Assembly: GCA_017395685.1 (NCBI GenBank)
Contig: JAFQOD010000071.1
Location: forward strand, 1-34,748
DNA: 34,748 bases
Reading direction: 5' to 3'
Source: Clostridia bacterium
Lineage (GTDB): Bacteria > Bacillota > Clostridia > Christensenellales > Aristaeellaceae
The position numbers and the translations under genes are program-made. The notes below the pieces were generated by a model. That model ran no database searches, was not told where the DNA came from, and worked only from the letters and a program-made list of their open reading frames with translations. Positions 1 to 7,214 of this stretch are shown here, piece after piece (positions within the stretch are counted from its first letter, which is position 1; each line of letters begins with the position of its first letter).

Positions 1-58
1 CATGCCTTTGTTCGATTAGGACTACCAATTCTTCTATCTTTGTGTACTCTCTTGACAT
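1..58 (-). CDS. Partial transposase OrfA, IS3-like (N-terminus only)
   Basis: Nineteen codons are visible before the window edge, starting ATG at 58 and reading MSREYTKIEELVVLIEQRH. A good ribosome binding site, AGGAGGTG, lies nine or so bases upstream. Short N-termini of the type MS(R/K)xYTKIEEL are common in OrfA helix-turn-helix proteins of IS3-family elements, which bind the element ends and, with OrfB, form the transposase. The assignment rests on resemblance of a few residues and on the IS-like upstream sequence, so it is tentative; the rest of the protein lies outside the window. Confidence 0.5.
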   Translation of the reverse strand, partial: MSREYTKIEELVVLIEQRH

Positions 59-64
59 GTAAAA

Positions 65-102
65 CACCTCCTGGCGTAGTTTCCATTCTACAACAGGAGG
101 CG
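65..102 (-). promoter_or_regulatory. Hairpin masking the transposase ribosome binding site
   Basis: CCTCCTG at 67-73 pairs with CAGGAGG at 94-100, and inside it GTAG (76-79) pairs with CTAC (88-91). In the transposase mRNA the 3' arm contains the Shine-Dalgarno GGAGG, so the fold would hide it. On the plus strand the same hairpin is followed by TCTTTTTT and could stop transcription entering the element. Both roles are inferred from structure. Confidence 0.5.
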
Positions 103-190
103 TCTTTTTTCTATTGTCCGTTATTCAGGGAACAGTCCATTTCGAAGGCAGGGGCGATTTTTATTTGATTTCCTTAAGGTTTTTCAATGA

Positions 191-2092
191 TTACTGGGCA
201 GCCTTTTCCAGAGCGGCAGCAACAGCCTTCATGATCGCCTTGGAGGTAACGGTGGCATTGGAAACGGCATCCACATCGGGATCGTTGGCAGCCATGATGG
301 CTTCAGGAATGCTCTTGAGCACGGGACCGGCGATGGTGGGGGTTTCCTGGTTGGCGGTCACTTCCACAGCCAGGATCTTATTGTTTTCCACGATCACAGC
401 CACGCTCAGGGGGGCGTTGTGGCCATCCACGGTGGCTTCATAGATGCCATCCTTCAGGGCACGGGTCATATCGAACAGCTCTTCAGCAGCTTCCACTTCA
501 TCGGTGAAGAAGGCCATATCCAGGATGCCGGCAGCTTCCTTCACTTCGTAGCCTTCAGCGGGGGTATTGGCCATGGCATGACGGGCAGCCACCTTACCAA
601 ACACGATGGGGCCCATGACGCCGGTACCGCCGGATACGAACTTGCCCCAGATACCGCCAACGGTTTCGCCGGCAGCATACAGGCCGGGGATCACATTGCC
701 AGCTTCATCCAGCACCTGCATGTTAGCATTGCAGGTTACGCCGCCCAGGGTCATAACGCACAGGGCATGGAGACGGATGGCATAATACTTTTCGCCTTCC
801 ACCTTGTTGGTGGCCAGGTTATAGGTATTCTTCACATTGTATTCGCGGCCGAATTCATCGGGTTCGCCCTTTTCTACGGCAGCATTGTAATCTTCGATGG
901 TCTTTTTCAGGTTTTCAGCGGGCACATTGATGGCGGCGGCCAGTTCTTCGATGGTATTGCCGGAATACATCACATGAGCGCCCAGGGAAGTTTCATTGGC
1001 GAAATAGGCAGCCATGAAGAAGTTCTGACCGGTGGCAGCCAGGTCAGCCAGGATCTTGTCAGTATAGATATCATACTGCACAGCGCCGGGCTGTTCTTCC
1101 AAGGCTACTTCGCGGGGAGCAGGATTGGATTCGGTTTCATTGGTGAAACGCTTGCCTTCCTGGTTAACCACGATGCCGCCGGTCTTCCAGGTATAGGTGG
1201 AAGCGATCTGGCCGCGGGTTTCGTCAGCCTTCAGGGTGAGGCCCATGGGGAAGGTGGGGATGGCTTCCATGGCAGTGATGCCAGCGCCAACTTCCTGCAT
1301 CAGACGAATGCCATGGCCATCAGCGCCGGGGGCGCCGCCAGCCAGGTAATATTCGCCGTATTCGGTATATTCACCCATCAGCTTGCTGTTGGAGGAATAA
1401 CCGCCGGTGCACATGATCACGGCCTTGGAGGCGGTGAGGGTGTATTCGTCATTGGCAACAACGGACAGCACCTGGCCCTTTTCATTGGCAACCAGCTTGG
1501 TCACCTTGGTGTTCAGGCGGATTTCGATCTTGTCTTCGGCAGCAACCAGCTTATCCAGCACTTCGTGAGCGGGGGACTTGTAGTTGACCTTGTCCTTGGG
1601 AGAGCCCTTATAGGTGCGGGGCACGGAATAGAGGGCATGTTCGGGGGCGAATACGGAATACTTGCCGGTCACGCGGTCAGCGGTGAGGCATTCCTTCACG
1701 CCGTTATCATACAGCCAATCGAAGGTTTCGGCAGCTTCATTGGCGTACACGGTGATCAGTTCCTTGTTGGGCTGACCGCCGAAATCATCGCCGTTATTCA
1801 TGATATCGCTGATATAGGATTCAACGGTATCTTCAACGCCTTCTTCTTTCTGGATCTTGGTGCCGGCAGCGGACATGGAACCGCTGGTGAAATTCAGGGC
1901 ACCGCCGGTCTTGCCGGTCATTTCCAGAACGATTACCTTTTCAGCGCCATTTTCCACAGCAGCCAGAGCAGCGGAAAGGCCGGCGCCGCCAGCACCAACG
2001 ACGATCACATCAGCGTCAGCGCCTTCAGCCATAGCGGGGATGCAGCCAACAAGCAGCATCAGAGAGAGCAGGATAGCCATCATGCGTTTCAT
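191..2092 (-). CDS. Exported FAD-dependent fumarate reductase-like oxidoreductase with C-terminal covalent-FMN domain
   Basis: This 633-residue protein belongs to the fumarate reductase/succinate dehydrogenase flavoprotein family. An N-terminal signal sequence ends in LLVGC (Cys17, possible lipobox) or could be cut after AMA (residue 22). The FAD-binding GAGGAG is at 33-38, and the late FAD motif GLYAAGETVGG lies in the last third. Residues about 548-632 form an FMN_bind domain with the flavinylation motif D608-AVSNAT614; Thr614 should carry FMN attached by ApbE outside the membrane. The usual substrate stretch HHTMGGV reads VMTLGGV here, so the acceptor may not be fumarate. The RBS AAAGGAGG precedes ATG 2092. 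It follows the NusG-II gene by about 106 bases with no convincing terminator between. Substrate unknown; family call firm. Confidence 0.88.
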   Translation of the reverse strand: MKRMMAILLSLMLLVGCIPAMAEGADADVIVVGAGGAGLSAALAAVENGAEKVIVLEMTGKTGGALNFTSGSMSAAGTKIQKEEGVEDTVESYISDIMNNGDDFGGQPNKELITVYANEAAETFDWLYDNGVKECLTADRVTGKYSVFAPEHALYSVPRTYKGSPKDKVNYKSPAHEVLDKLVAAEDKIEIRLNTKVTKLVANEKGQVLSVVANDEYTLTASKAVIMCTGGYSSNSKLMGEYTEYGEYYLAGGAPGADGHGIRLMQEVGAGITAMEAIPTFPMGLTLKADETRGQIASTYTWKTGGIVVNQEGKRFTNETESNPAPREVALEEQPGAVQYDIYTDKILADLAATGQNFFMAAYFANETSLGAHVMYSGNTIEELAAAINVPAENLKKTIEDYNAAVEKGEPDEFGREYNVKNTYNLATNKVEGEKYYAIRLHALCVMTLGGVTCNANMQVLDEAGNVIPGLYAAGETVGGIWGKFVSGGTGVMGPIVFGKVAARHAMANTPAEGYEVKEAAGILDMAFFTDEVEAAEELFDMTRALKDGIYEATVDGHNAPLSVAVIVENNKILAVEVTANQETPTIAGPVLKSIPEAIMAANDPDVDAVSNATVTSKAIMKAVAAALEKAAQ

Positions 2093-2198
2093 GGGGTTAT
2101 TCCTCCTTTTATTTGAATTGCGGTTTTTGAAACCACAATTTTTCCAACCATTAATATAACATAAAAATCAGAATAAGTACAGAGAAAAAACAAATAAA

Positions 2199-2639
2199 TT
2201 ACTGATTTTTCTCCTGCTGCATTTCTTTCATTTCCTCTGCGCTGTATAATTCAATAATCACATCATTGGGAAGGCACAGGATCGAATTTTTCAGCACACG
2301 GCTGGCCCTGTTTTCCAATGTGACCACGCCCTGCATGACGCAATCCTGATTTTCACAGGTAGATTCCTTCATATAAACACTATCCGGTGTAAAAGCAATT
2401 ATATTGCGGATTTCTTCTCCATTGCTGCCATTCCGCCTGAGCTGGATACTGGTTTCCTCCTCCGGAAGGGTGAACCACCGGCCCTGCCCGGCCGCTTTGA
2501 TATATACGTACCCGGCAGCATCCTCATTCCCTTCCGGCAGGGTTTCAGGGCGGTGCACAATCACCAGGGAAAGCGCAGCAATCCCTGCGATCACCCCAAG
2601 GCATATCAGTAAAATCAGCAGATTTTTCTTCTTCATCAT
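2199..2639 (-). CDS. Membrane-anchored NusG domain II protein
   Basis: A 146-residue protein with one membrane segment near the N-terminus (ILLICLGVIAGIAALSLVIV) and an extracytoplasmic domain resembling NusG domain II (Pfam NusG_II, formerly DUF1312). Its signature is visible: STCENQDCVMQG followed by ILCLPNDVIIEL, giving three cysteines in the usual pattern. Free-standing proteins of this family recur next to genes for ApbE, FMN_bind and related extracytoplasmic flavin proteins in Bacillota, which fits the downstream FMN-domain oxidoreductase. I chose ATG 2639 (alternatives 2636, 2645) because GGGGG lies just before it and a strong promoter lies at 2667-2695, which rules out the longer frame starting at 2720. 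Function of the family is not established. Confidence 0.75.
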   Translation of the reverse strand: MMKKKNLLILLICLGVIAGIAALSLVIVHRPETLPEGNEDAAGYVYIKAAGQGRWFTLPEEETSIQLRRNGSNGEEIRNIIAFTPDSVYMKESTCENQDCVMQGVVTLENRASRVLKNSILCLPNDVIIELYSAEEMKEMQQEKNQ

Positions 2640-2666
2640 ATACATCCCCCATCCTGGAATCAATTC

Positions 2667-2695
2667 ATTGTAAGAAGAAACCACGCCTTTGTCAA
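2667..2695 (-). promoter_or_regulatory. SigA-type promoter for the NusG-II gene
   Basis: On the minus strand TTGACA (2695-2690) and TACAAT (2672-2667) are separated by 17 bases. It lies about 28 bases before the chosen start and is immediately preceded by the terminator of the murB operon. Confidence 0.75.
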
Positions 2696-2727
2696 TGAAA
2701 AAAGAAAGAATTACCATCACGCCGCAT

Positions 2728-2752
2728 AAAAAATCCCGCCTTTCCGGCGGGA
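2728..2752 (-). terminator. Intrinsic terminator of the murB-whiA-Crh/nucleotidyltransferase operon
   Basis: On the minus strand TCCCGCC and GGCGGGA form a seven-pair stem with a five-base loop, followed by TTTTTT. It lies 18 bases after the stop of the fusion gene. Confidence 0.85.
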
Positions 2753-2769
2753 CGCATTTCTCTCGATTT

Positions 2770-3795
2770 TTATTTGCACAATTCTTCCATTACTTCATAG
2801 CAGAAATCCTCTGCTTGGCCTTCATCATAGAACATATCCCGGCCTGATTGATAAGCGTTCAGGGCGGCCTGAATCACGCTCTGATGAGCATGGGGAAGAT
2901 TCTTCAGCGCCCATTCGCCCCCGCTTTTTTTGGAAAGCACCAGATTTTCCCGATAATAGGCAAGGGCACGGCAAAGCGTCAGCACATAATAGACGGGATT
3001 TTCATGCAGTTCTTCCCCCACATCAGCCAGATCATTCTGGATGGAGGCCAGGGCATCCTCCCTTTTCACTTTACCGAAAACCCGGGCCGCACTGGGGCCG
3101 TGGATCACTGCACCGAAGGCATGCACCGTCAGGATATGGGTGGCCAGATCGGGATCCACGCCGTGCATTTCTTCACAGAAGCCCCGGGGATCCTTTTCAT
3201 ATGCCTTGGTCCAGCGGGGAGAATAATGCAGATCATAGGGCATGGGATATTCCATTTCCCGGCAATCCGCCTCCAGCAGCACGCTCATTTCAAATCCCTT
3301 GGAGGGTGCATCCTCCCGGAGGGCATAGAGCGTTTCCACTACAGCGATCTTTTTTTCGACGGTCAGCGGCTGTTTTACCACCACCAGGAAATCGATATCA
3401 CTGTGCTCCCACTGGAAGCAGCCGGCGGCCAGAGATCCATGCAAATAAATGCCCACCAGATTATCCTCCAGGATATTGGCAAAGGCGTGCTTGATCTGAT
3501 GCACCAGCACATCCGCATTGGCGGCATCCTTGGGGGGCGTTACCCCGGCATCCAGCAGTTTCTTGATCTCCTGAGCAGCGATTTCCTCATCATCGCCCTC
3601 CACAATCAGGGTTACAGGTTCGTGGCCTGTAACCCCCATGGAAAGCAGACCCAGCATGGATTTTCCATTGATGGTGCGGTTTCTGTGCTCCAACAGAATG
3701 CGGGAGGCAAATTTCCCCGCCAGATGCACCAGATGCTCAATCTGCACCCGATTGAGGGGCGTAACCCCCGCCAAATCCAGATTATGCTTGATCAT
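2770..3795 (-). CDS. Crh-like HPr domain fused to an AadA-type nucleotidyltransferase
   Basis: A single 341-residue frame holds two domains. Residues 1-86 are an HPr/Crh fold; the regulatory serine falls exactly at Ser46 in NGKSMLG, the HPrK target in HPr and Crh. The PTS histidine is absent: position 15 is Asn, so PEP-dependent phosphotransfer is unlikely, as in Crh (Gln15 in Bacillus). Residues about 95-341 resemble aminoglycoside 3''-adenylyltransferases (NTP_transf_2 plus DUF4111): GS at 120-121, SDID at 132-135 with metal-binding Asp133 and Asp135, and FEMSVL with candidate catalytic Glu169. Its start overlaps whiA by 14 bases. Bacillus places crh just after whiA, so the first domain sits where Crh is expected. 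Substrate unknown; resistance is possible but a regulatory nucleotidyltransferase is equally open. Confidence 0.85.
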   Translation of the reverse strand: MIKHNLDLAGVTPLNRVQIEHLVHLAGKFASRILLEHRNRTINGKSMLGLLSMGVTGHEPVTLIVEGDDEEIAAQEIKKLLDAGVTPPKDAANADVLVHQIKHAFANILEDNLVGIYLHGSLAAGCFQWEHSDIDFLVVVKQPLTVEKKIAVVETLYALREDAPSKGFEMSVLLEADCREMEYPMPYDLHYSPRWTKAYEKDPRGFCEEMHGVDPDLATHILTVHAFGAVIHGPSAARVFGKVKREDALASIQNDLADVGEELHENPVYYVLTLCRALAYYRENLVLSKKSGGEWALKNLPHAHQSVIQAALNAYQSGRDMFYDEGQAEDFCYEVMEELCK

Positions 3796-4744
3796 TTACC
3801 TCATCCTTATTTTCAGGCTGTGCTTCAATGATAGCCATTAGTTTACGCATTCGGTGATTGACGCCGGATTTTCCCACAGGAACGGCCAGCATCTGCCCCA
3901 GTTCCTCCAGGGAGGCTTCGGGGTGCAGCATTCGGATCCTGCCCAGCTCCTGCAGATCCCTGGGCAGCGCCCCCAGGCTGTTTTTCAGAGAATAGGATAC
4001 GATGGCCTGGGCCTGCTTTGCCCCGGCAGTCAATTGTTTTTTCAGATTGGCTTCATCGCAATTCCGGGCCCGGTTGGCCTGATTGCGGCCATCCCGGCGG
4101 ATGCGGATATTTTCCATTTCCAGCAGGGAGCTATGCGCCCCCATCAGCGCCAGGGCGGATACCACGTCATCCCCTTTTTTGATATATACCACCTTTGCCC
4201 CCCTGCGCTGGGTGGCGGAGGATTGGATTCCGCTCTTTTCCAGAATCTTCATCAGCGTTTCCGCCCTGGATTCCGCAGAGGTAAACTCCAGATGGTATCC
4301 CCGCTCCGGGGTGGTAACGGCCCCTGCCCCCAAAAATGCCGCCCGCACAAAGGATGCCCGGCAGCAGCGGCGGGTCATGGCTGCCCGGGGCACCCCCCTG
4401 TAAACCGCCCCTTCATCCGATTCCTGCAGCATATGCAGGGCAATGAGCAGCCGGCGGCTTTCCGCTTCCGGCACCGTCAGCACCGATACACGCCTGCCGC
4501 CCAGCCTTTTATAGCGGGTGAATTCCAGGGTAGGGCTGATTTCCAGCCGTTTTTTCAAAAGAAGAAAGATGCGCTTGGCCAGAGGGGCGCTTTCCGTTTC
4601 ATAAACCACCTTAACCCTGCCCCGTCCGGCCAGACGGAGGGAGGCGCAGGCCTGGGTCAGGGCGCTGAGCTCAGAAAGCATGCAGCATTGCTTTTCCGGA
4701 TGGATGCGCAGCAATTCTTCTTTCACAAGGGAAGAAAAGCTCAT
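3782..4744 (-). CDS. whiA: Sporulation/cell-division regulator WhiA
   Basis: A 320-residue WhiA, close to the usual 315-320. The N-terminus MSFSSLVKEELLRI is typical, a LAGLIDADG-like homing-endonuclease fold fills the first two thirds, and the C-terminal helix-turn-helix region contains NRARNCDEANLKK and LQELGRIRMLHPEASLEELG. WhiA proteins are DNA-binding factors linked to cell division, chromosome segregation and, in actinomycetes, sporulation; they no longer cut DNA. The gene overlaps the end of murB by four bases (ATGA) and the following Crh-like fusion gene by 14, implying translational coupling. The rapZ and yvcK genes that often lie between murB and whiA in Clostridia are missing here. 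Confidence 0.93.
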   Translation of the reverse strand: MSFSSLVKEELLRIHPEKQCCMLSELSALTQACASLRLAGRGRVKVVYETESAPLAKRIFLLLKKRLEISPTLEFTRYKRLGGRRVSVLTVPEAESRRLLIALHMLQESDEGAVYRGVPRAAMTRRCCRASFVRAAFLGAGAVTTPERGYHLEFTSAESRAETLMKILEKSGIQSSATQRRGAKVVYIKKGDDVVSALALMGAHSSLLEMENIRIRRDGRNQANRARNCDEANLKKQLTAGAKQAQAIVSYSLKNSLGALPRDLQELGRIRMLHPEASLEELGQMLAVPVGKSGVNHRMRKLMAIIEAQPENKDEVNDQA

Positions 4745-5646
4745 TTTTCATTCCCCACAATACGCACTTCATTTTCCATATGCACTCCAAATTTTTCCCA
4801 TACGGTATCCTGTACCTTTTTCATCAGGCCCAGAAAATCGGAGGCCGTGGCATTGCCGGTATTGATCAGAAAACCGGCATGCTTTTCACTCACCTGGGCG
4901 CCGCCGACGGATACGCCCTTCAAATTCGACTGTTCAATCAGCGCCCCGGCAAAATATCCTGCAGGCCGCTTGAAAAAGGATCCGGCGCTGGGATATTCCA
5001 GGGGCTGCTTCGTTTTCCGGCGCAGGGCCAGATCCTGCATTTTTTCATCGATTTCCTTGGGATCGCCCAATTCCAGGCGAAAAGCGGCCCCCAGCACGAT
5101 CCATTTTTCATCCATTGCCTTGGTATGGCGATAGGAAAATGCCATTTCTTCAGCAGGAATTTCCCGGATTTCTTCTCCATCCAGAATACGCAGGGATTCA
5201 ATCACCTGGGCCATCTCCCCGCCATAGGCGCCGGCATTCATATAAACGCCGCCGCCCACCGTGCCGGGAATGCCCTGGGCAAATTCCAGCCCGGTATAGG
5301 CATATCTCAGCGCTTCCTTGGCGAGGGCGCTCATCAGCGCACCGGACTGGGCATACAGCCCGTTATCCCTTTTTTCGATAGCAGAAAACTTTTTCCCCAA
5401 ACGGATCACCAGGCCCTGGAAGCCGCCATCCCTTACCAGCAGATTGGATCCATTGCCAATCAAAAGCACAGGCGTATCCGTTTCCCGGGCCGCTTTGAGC
5501 ATATTGCACAGGGTTAATTCATTTTCAGGTTCAGCAAAATAATCTGCCGGGCCGCCTACCCGCAGTGTAGTATATTTATCCAGGGATACATTCCGCCGGA
5601 TCACTGCCTCCGGGCAGTATTTTTTCATATAATCTAATAACATCAT
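4741..5646 (-). CDS. murB: UDP-N-acetylenolpyruvoylglucosamine reductase MurB
   Basis: A 301-residue MurB that reduces UDP-GlcNAc enolpyruvate to UDP-MurNAc in peptidoglycan synthesis, using FAD and NADPH in the cytoplasm. Visible are NTTLR-like YTTLRVGGPA near the N-terminus, the FAD-binding GNGSNLLV, GIPGTVGGGVYMNAGAYG, the catalytic serine in SAGSFFKRP, and the C-terminal glutamate in ENEVRIVG. I start at ATG 5646 rather than further upstream because GGGGG is correctly spaced and the promoter at 5663-5691 lies just before it. First gene of the murB-whiA-Crh/nucleotidyltransferase operon. Confidence 0.95.
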   Translation of the reverse strand: MMLLDYMKKYCPEAVIRRNVSLDKYTTLRVGGPADYFAEPENELTLCNMLKAARETDTPVLLIGNGSNLLVRDGGFQGLVIRLGKKFSAIEKRDNGLYAQSGALMSALAKEALRYAYTGLEFAQGIPGTVGGGVYMNAGAYGGEMAQVIESLRILDGEEIREIPAEEMAFSYRHTKAMDEKWIVLGAAFRLELGDPKEIDEKMQDLALRRKTKQPLEYPSAGSFFKRPAGYFAGALIEQSNLKGVSVGGAQVSEKHAGFLINTGNATASDFLGLMKKVQDTVWEKFGVHMENEVRIVGNEK

Positions 5647-5662
5647 CTTTAATCCCCCATGC

Positions 5663-5691
5663 ATTATATCAAAATCCCCGCAGCAGATCAA
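5663..5691 (-). promoter_or_regulatory. SigA-type promoter of the murB operon
   Basis: On the minus strand TTGATC (5691-5686) and TATAAT (5668-5663) are 17 bases apart. The -10 box ends 16 bases before the murB ATG, so the leader is very short. Confidence 0.78.
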
Positions 5692-5750
5692 GTGCCACGG
5701 GAGAAAGGATTTCATTTTTTATAGATTTTTATACCATTTCCAACAATTTT

Positions 5751-6695
5751 TCAACAGGTTGGATAAGAAATGAGGGCTGCCGGGGCCTGCAGATGCAATT
5801 CATAGCCGTCGGCAGGCAAAAGGGCCGTCCTTCCTGCAGGCAGCGTCATTTCCCCCTCCTTCCAGGCAATGCGGCAGTCCTTCACTGCGGTGAGCAGGGC
5901 AAAACGCCGGGGATCGGCGGCGATCACGCCGTCATAATCCTGGAATCGTTCGGTGGTAAAATACTTTTCATTCAGCAGCAAATACCGGCCTTTTTCCATT
6001 TCTTTTTCCTGAACAGCCTTCAGCTGGGCATTCACATCGGTTACATCCACCGCTTTTTCGATGTGCAGTTCCCGCTTATTGCCCTTTTCATCCGTCCGTT
6101 CCCAATCATAGAAACGATAGGTGACATCGCTGGACTGCTGAATTTCATAGAGCACAATGCCGCTTCCAATGGCATGCACCATTCCGGCAGGAATATAATA
6201 CGTCTCTCCCGCCTTCACCTTCACCCTGCGCAGCAGTTTTTCCACCGCAGCGCCGGCCCTGGATGCCGCCATCAGTTCTTCCTTTGTAACACCAGCCTCA
6301 ATGCCGTATACCAGTTCAGCCCCCGGCTCTGCATAAAGAATATGCCACGCCTCGGTCTTCCCCAGTTTATTTTCCACCCGGCCGGCATATGCATCATCGG
6401 GATGCACCTGTACGCTGAGGGTATCCCGGGCATCCAGCAATTTCAGCAGCAGCGGAAAGGGAGAAGATACCTGGGTGCCGGTCAGCTTTTCACCGTATTT
6501 TTCAATCAGCCGGGGCAATGTTTCCCCCTCAGGGTTTTTGCTTTCCAGGCCGGGAATGGCGCTGACCTCCAGGCTTTCGCCGGTGCGGTCATCGGGGATC
6601 GCCTTCTGATAAAGAGTGCGCAGGGAATTGCCTCCCCACGGGGTCATTTTGCCATAGCGGTAGGCAGGGGTCATCAGAATGGGGGCAAGAGGCAT
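5751..6695 (-). CDS. manA: Class I mannose-6-phosphate isomerase
   Basis: A 314-residue zinc enzyme interconverting mannose 6-phosphate and fructose 6-phosphate, of the short Bacillus ManA/YvyI type. Zinc ligands can be placed as Gln96 and His98 in QVHPDD, Glu115 in KTEAWH, and His174 in GMVHAIG; the signature YEIQQSSDVTYRFYDW follows. The RBS AAGGAGG sits before ATG 6695. It is the last gene of the seven-gene minus-strand operon and starts 12 bases after the DNA glycosylase gene. No clear intrinsic terminator follows it before the murB promoter. Together with murB downstream it supplies sugar phosphates for the cell envelope, although that link is only inference. Confidence 0.93.
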   Translation of the reverse strand: MPLAPILMTPAYRYGKMTPWGGNSLRTLYQKAIPDDRTGESLEVSAIPGLESKNPEGETLPRLIEKYGEKLTGTQVSSPFPLLLKLLDARDTLSVQVHPDDAYAGRVENKLGKTEAWHILYAEPGAELVYGIEAGVTKEELMAASRAGAAVEKLLRRVKVKAGETYYIPAGMVHAIGSGIVLYEIQQSSDVTYRFYDWERTDEKGNKRELHIEKAVDVTDVNAQLKAVQEKEMEKGRYLLLNEKYFTTERFQDYDGVIAADPRRFALLTAVKDCRIAWKEGEMTLPAGRTALLPADGYELHLQAPAALISYPTC

Positions 6696-6707
6696 GGGGC
6701 TTCCTCC

Positions 6708-7214
6708 TTATTTTGCAATAAAGCGCCAGGGGATGGATTTCCAGGGCTCCCCGGCATAATCGATTCCCACCCGGGGTGCTGTGATGATATCTGGCTGTTG
6801 CCCTTCCTCCAGCCATAATTGCTGACTGGAGGGAAGGTACAGCCCGTTCTGGTCACCGGTAACGCAGAAGGCTTTGGTCCATTTGCCGGGGCCGTCCCAG
6901 GGCTTTTCCAGCGCCCGGATCAGCACCGCCTGGGGATCCTCATCCTCCCCTGTTACGATATTAAACAGCCAATGAATTCCGTAAATCAGATAAATATAGG
7001 CATACCCAGACGGGCCAAACATCACGGCATTGCGCTTTGTTTTTCCCATTCTGGCATGGCAGGCCAGATCCTCTTTACCCCGGTATGCTTCCGTTTCTGT
7101 GATCATACCCCGCAACACCCTGCCATCCGGCAGCTGCCGGCAGATCATCTTTCCCACCAGTTCGGGGGCCACCTCCAGCACATCCCGGGAAAAGAAATCC
7201 GCCCCTAATCTCAT
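6708..7214 (-). CDS. DNA-3-methyladenine glycosylase (AAG/MPG family)
   Basis: A 168-residue enzyme of the alkyladenine DNA glycosylase family, which removes 3-methyladenine, hypoxanthine and similar damaged bases in base excision repair. The catalytic glutamate region ITETEAY and the aromatic pocket residues in YAYIYLIYGIHW are visible, and MIC at residues 23-25 precedes them. The C-terminus is shorter than in many homologues (often about 190-200 residues), but the frame runs cleanly to its stop. The start overlaps the pepV stop by four bases (ATGA), giving tight translational coupling in the operon. Confidence 0.92.
   Translation of the reverse strand: MRLGADFFSRDVLEVAPELVGKMICRQLPDGRVLRGMITETEAYRGKEDLACHARMGKTKRNAVMFGPSGYAYIYLIYGIHWLFNIVTGEDEDPQAVLIRALEKPWDGPGKWTKAFCVTGDQNGLYLPSSQQLWLEEGQQPDIITAPRVGIDYAGEPWKSIPWRFIAK

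Larger units (their letters stand above)
1..139 (-). mobile_element. End of an IS3-like insertion sequence (cut by window edge)
   Basis: Positions 1-58 encode the first residues of a transposase-like protein on the minus strand. The upstream non-coding stretch contains an RBS-masking hairpin. I place the outer boundary near 139 because reading inward on the minus strand begins TGGACTGTTCCC, and IS3-family ends typically begin with TG. The boundary is inferred: only one end is visible and no target duplication can be checked. Confidence 0.45.

Noticed and set aside
419-2116. Long plus-strand frame of 565 codons opposite the oxidoreductase
   Set aside because: It is the mirror of a codon-biased gene, has no family features and no ribosome binding site; similar long mirror frames occur opposite most genes here.
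2163-2211. AAAAATCAG / CTGATTTTT inverted repeat between the NusG-II and oxidoreductase genes
   Set aside because: Nine pairs, but with a loop of about 31 bases and mostly A/T pairs, so termination is doubtful.
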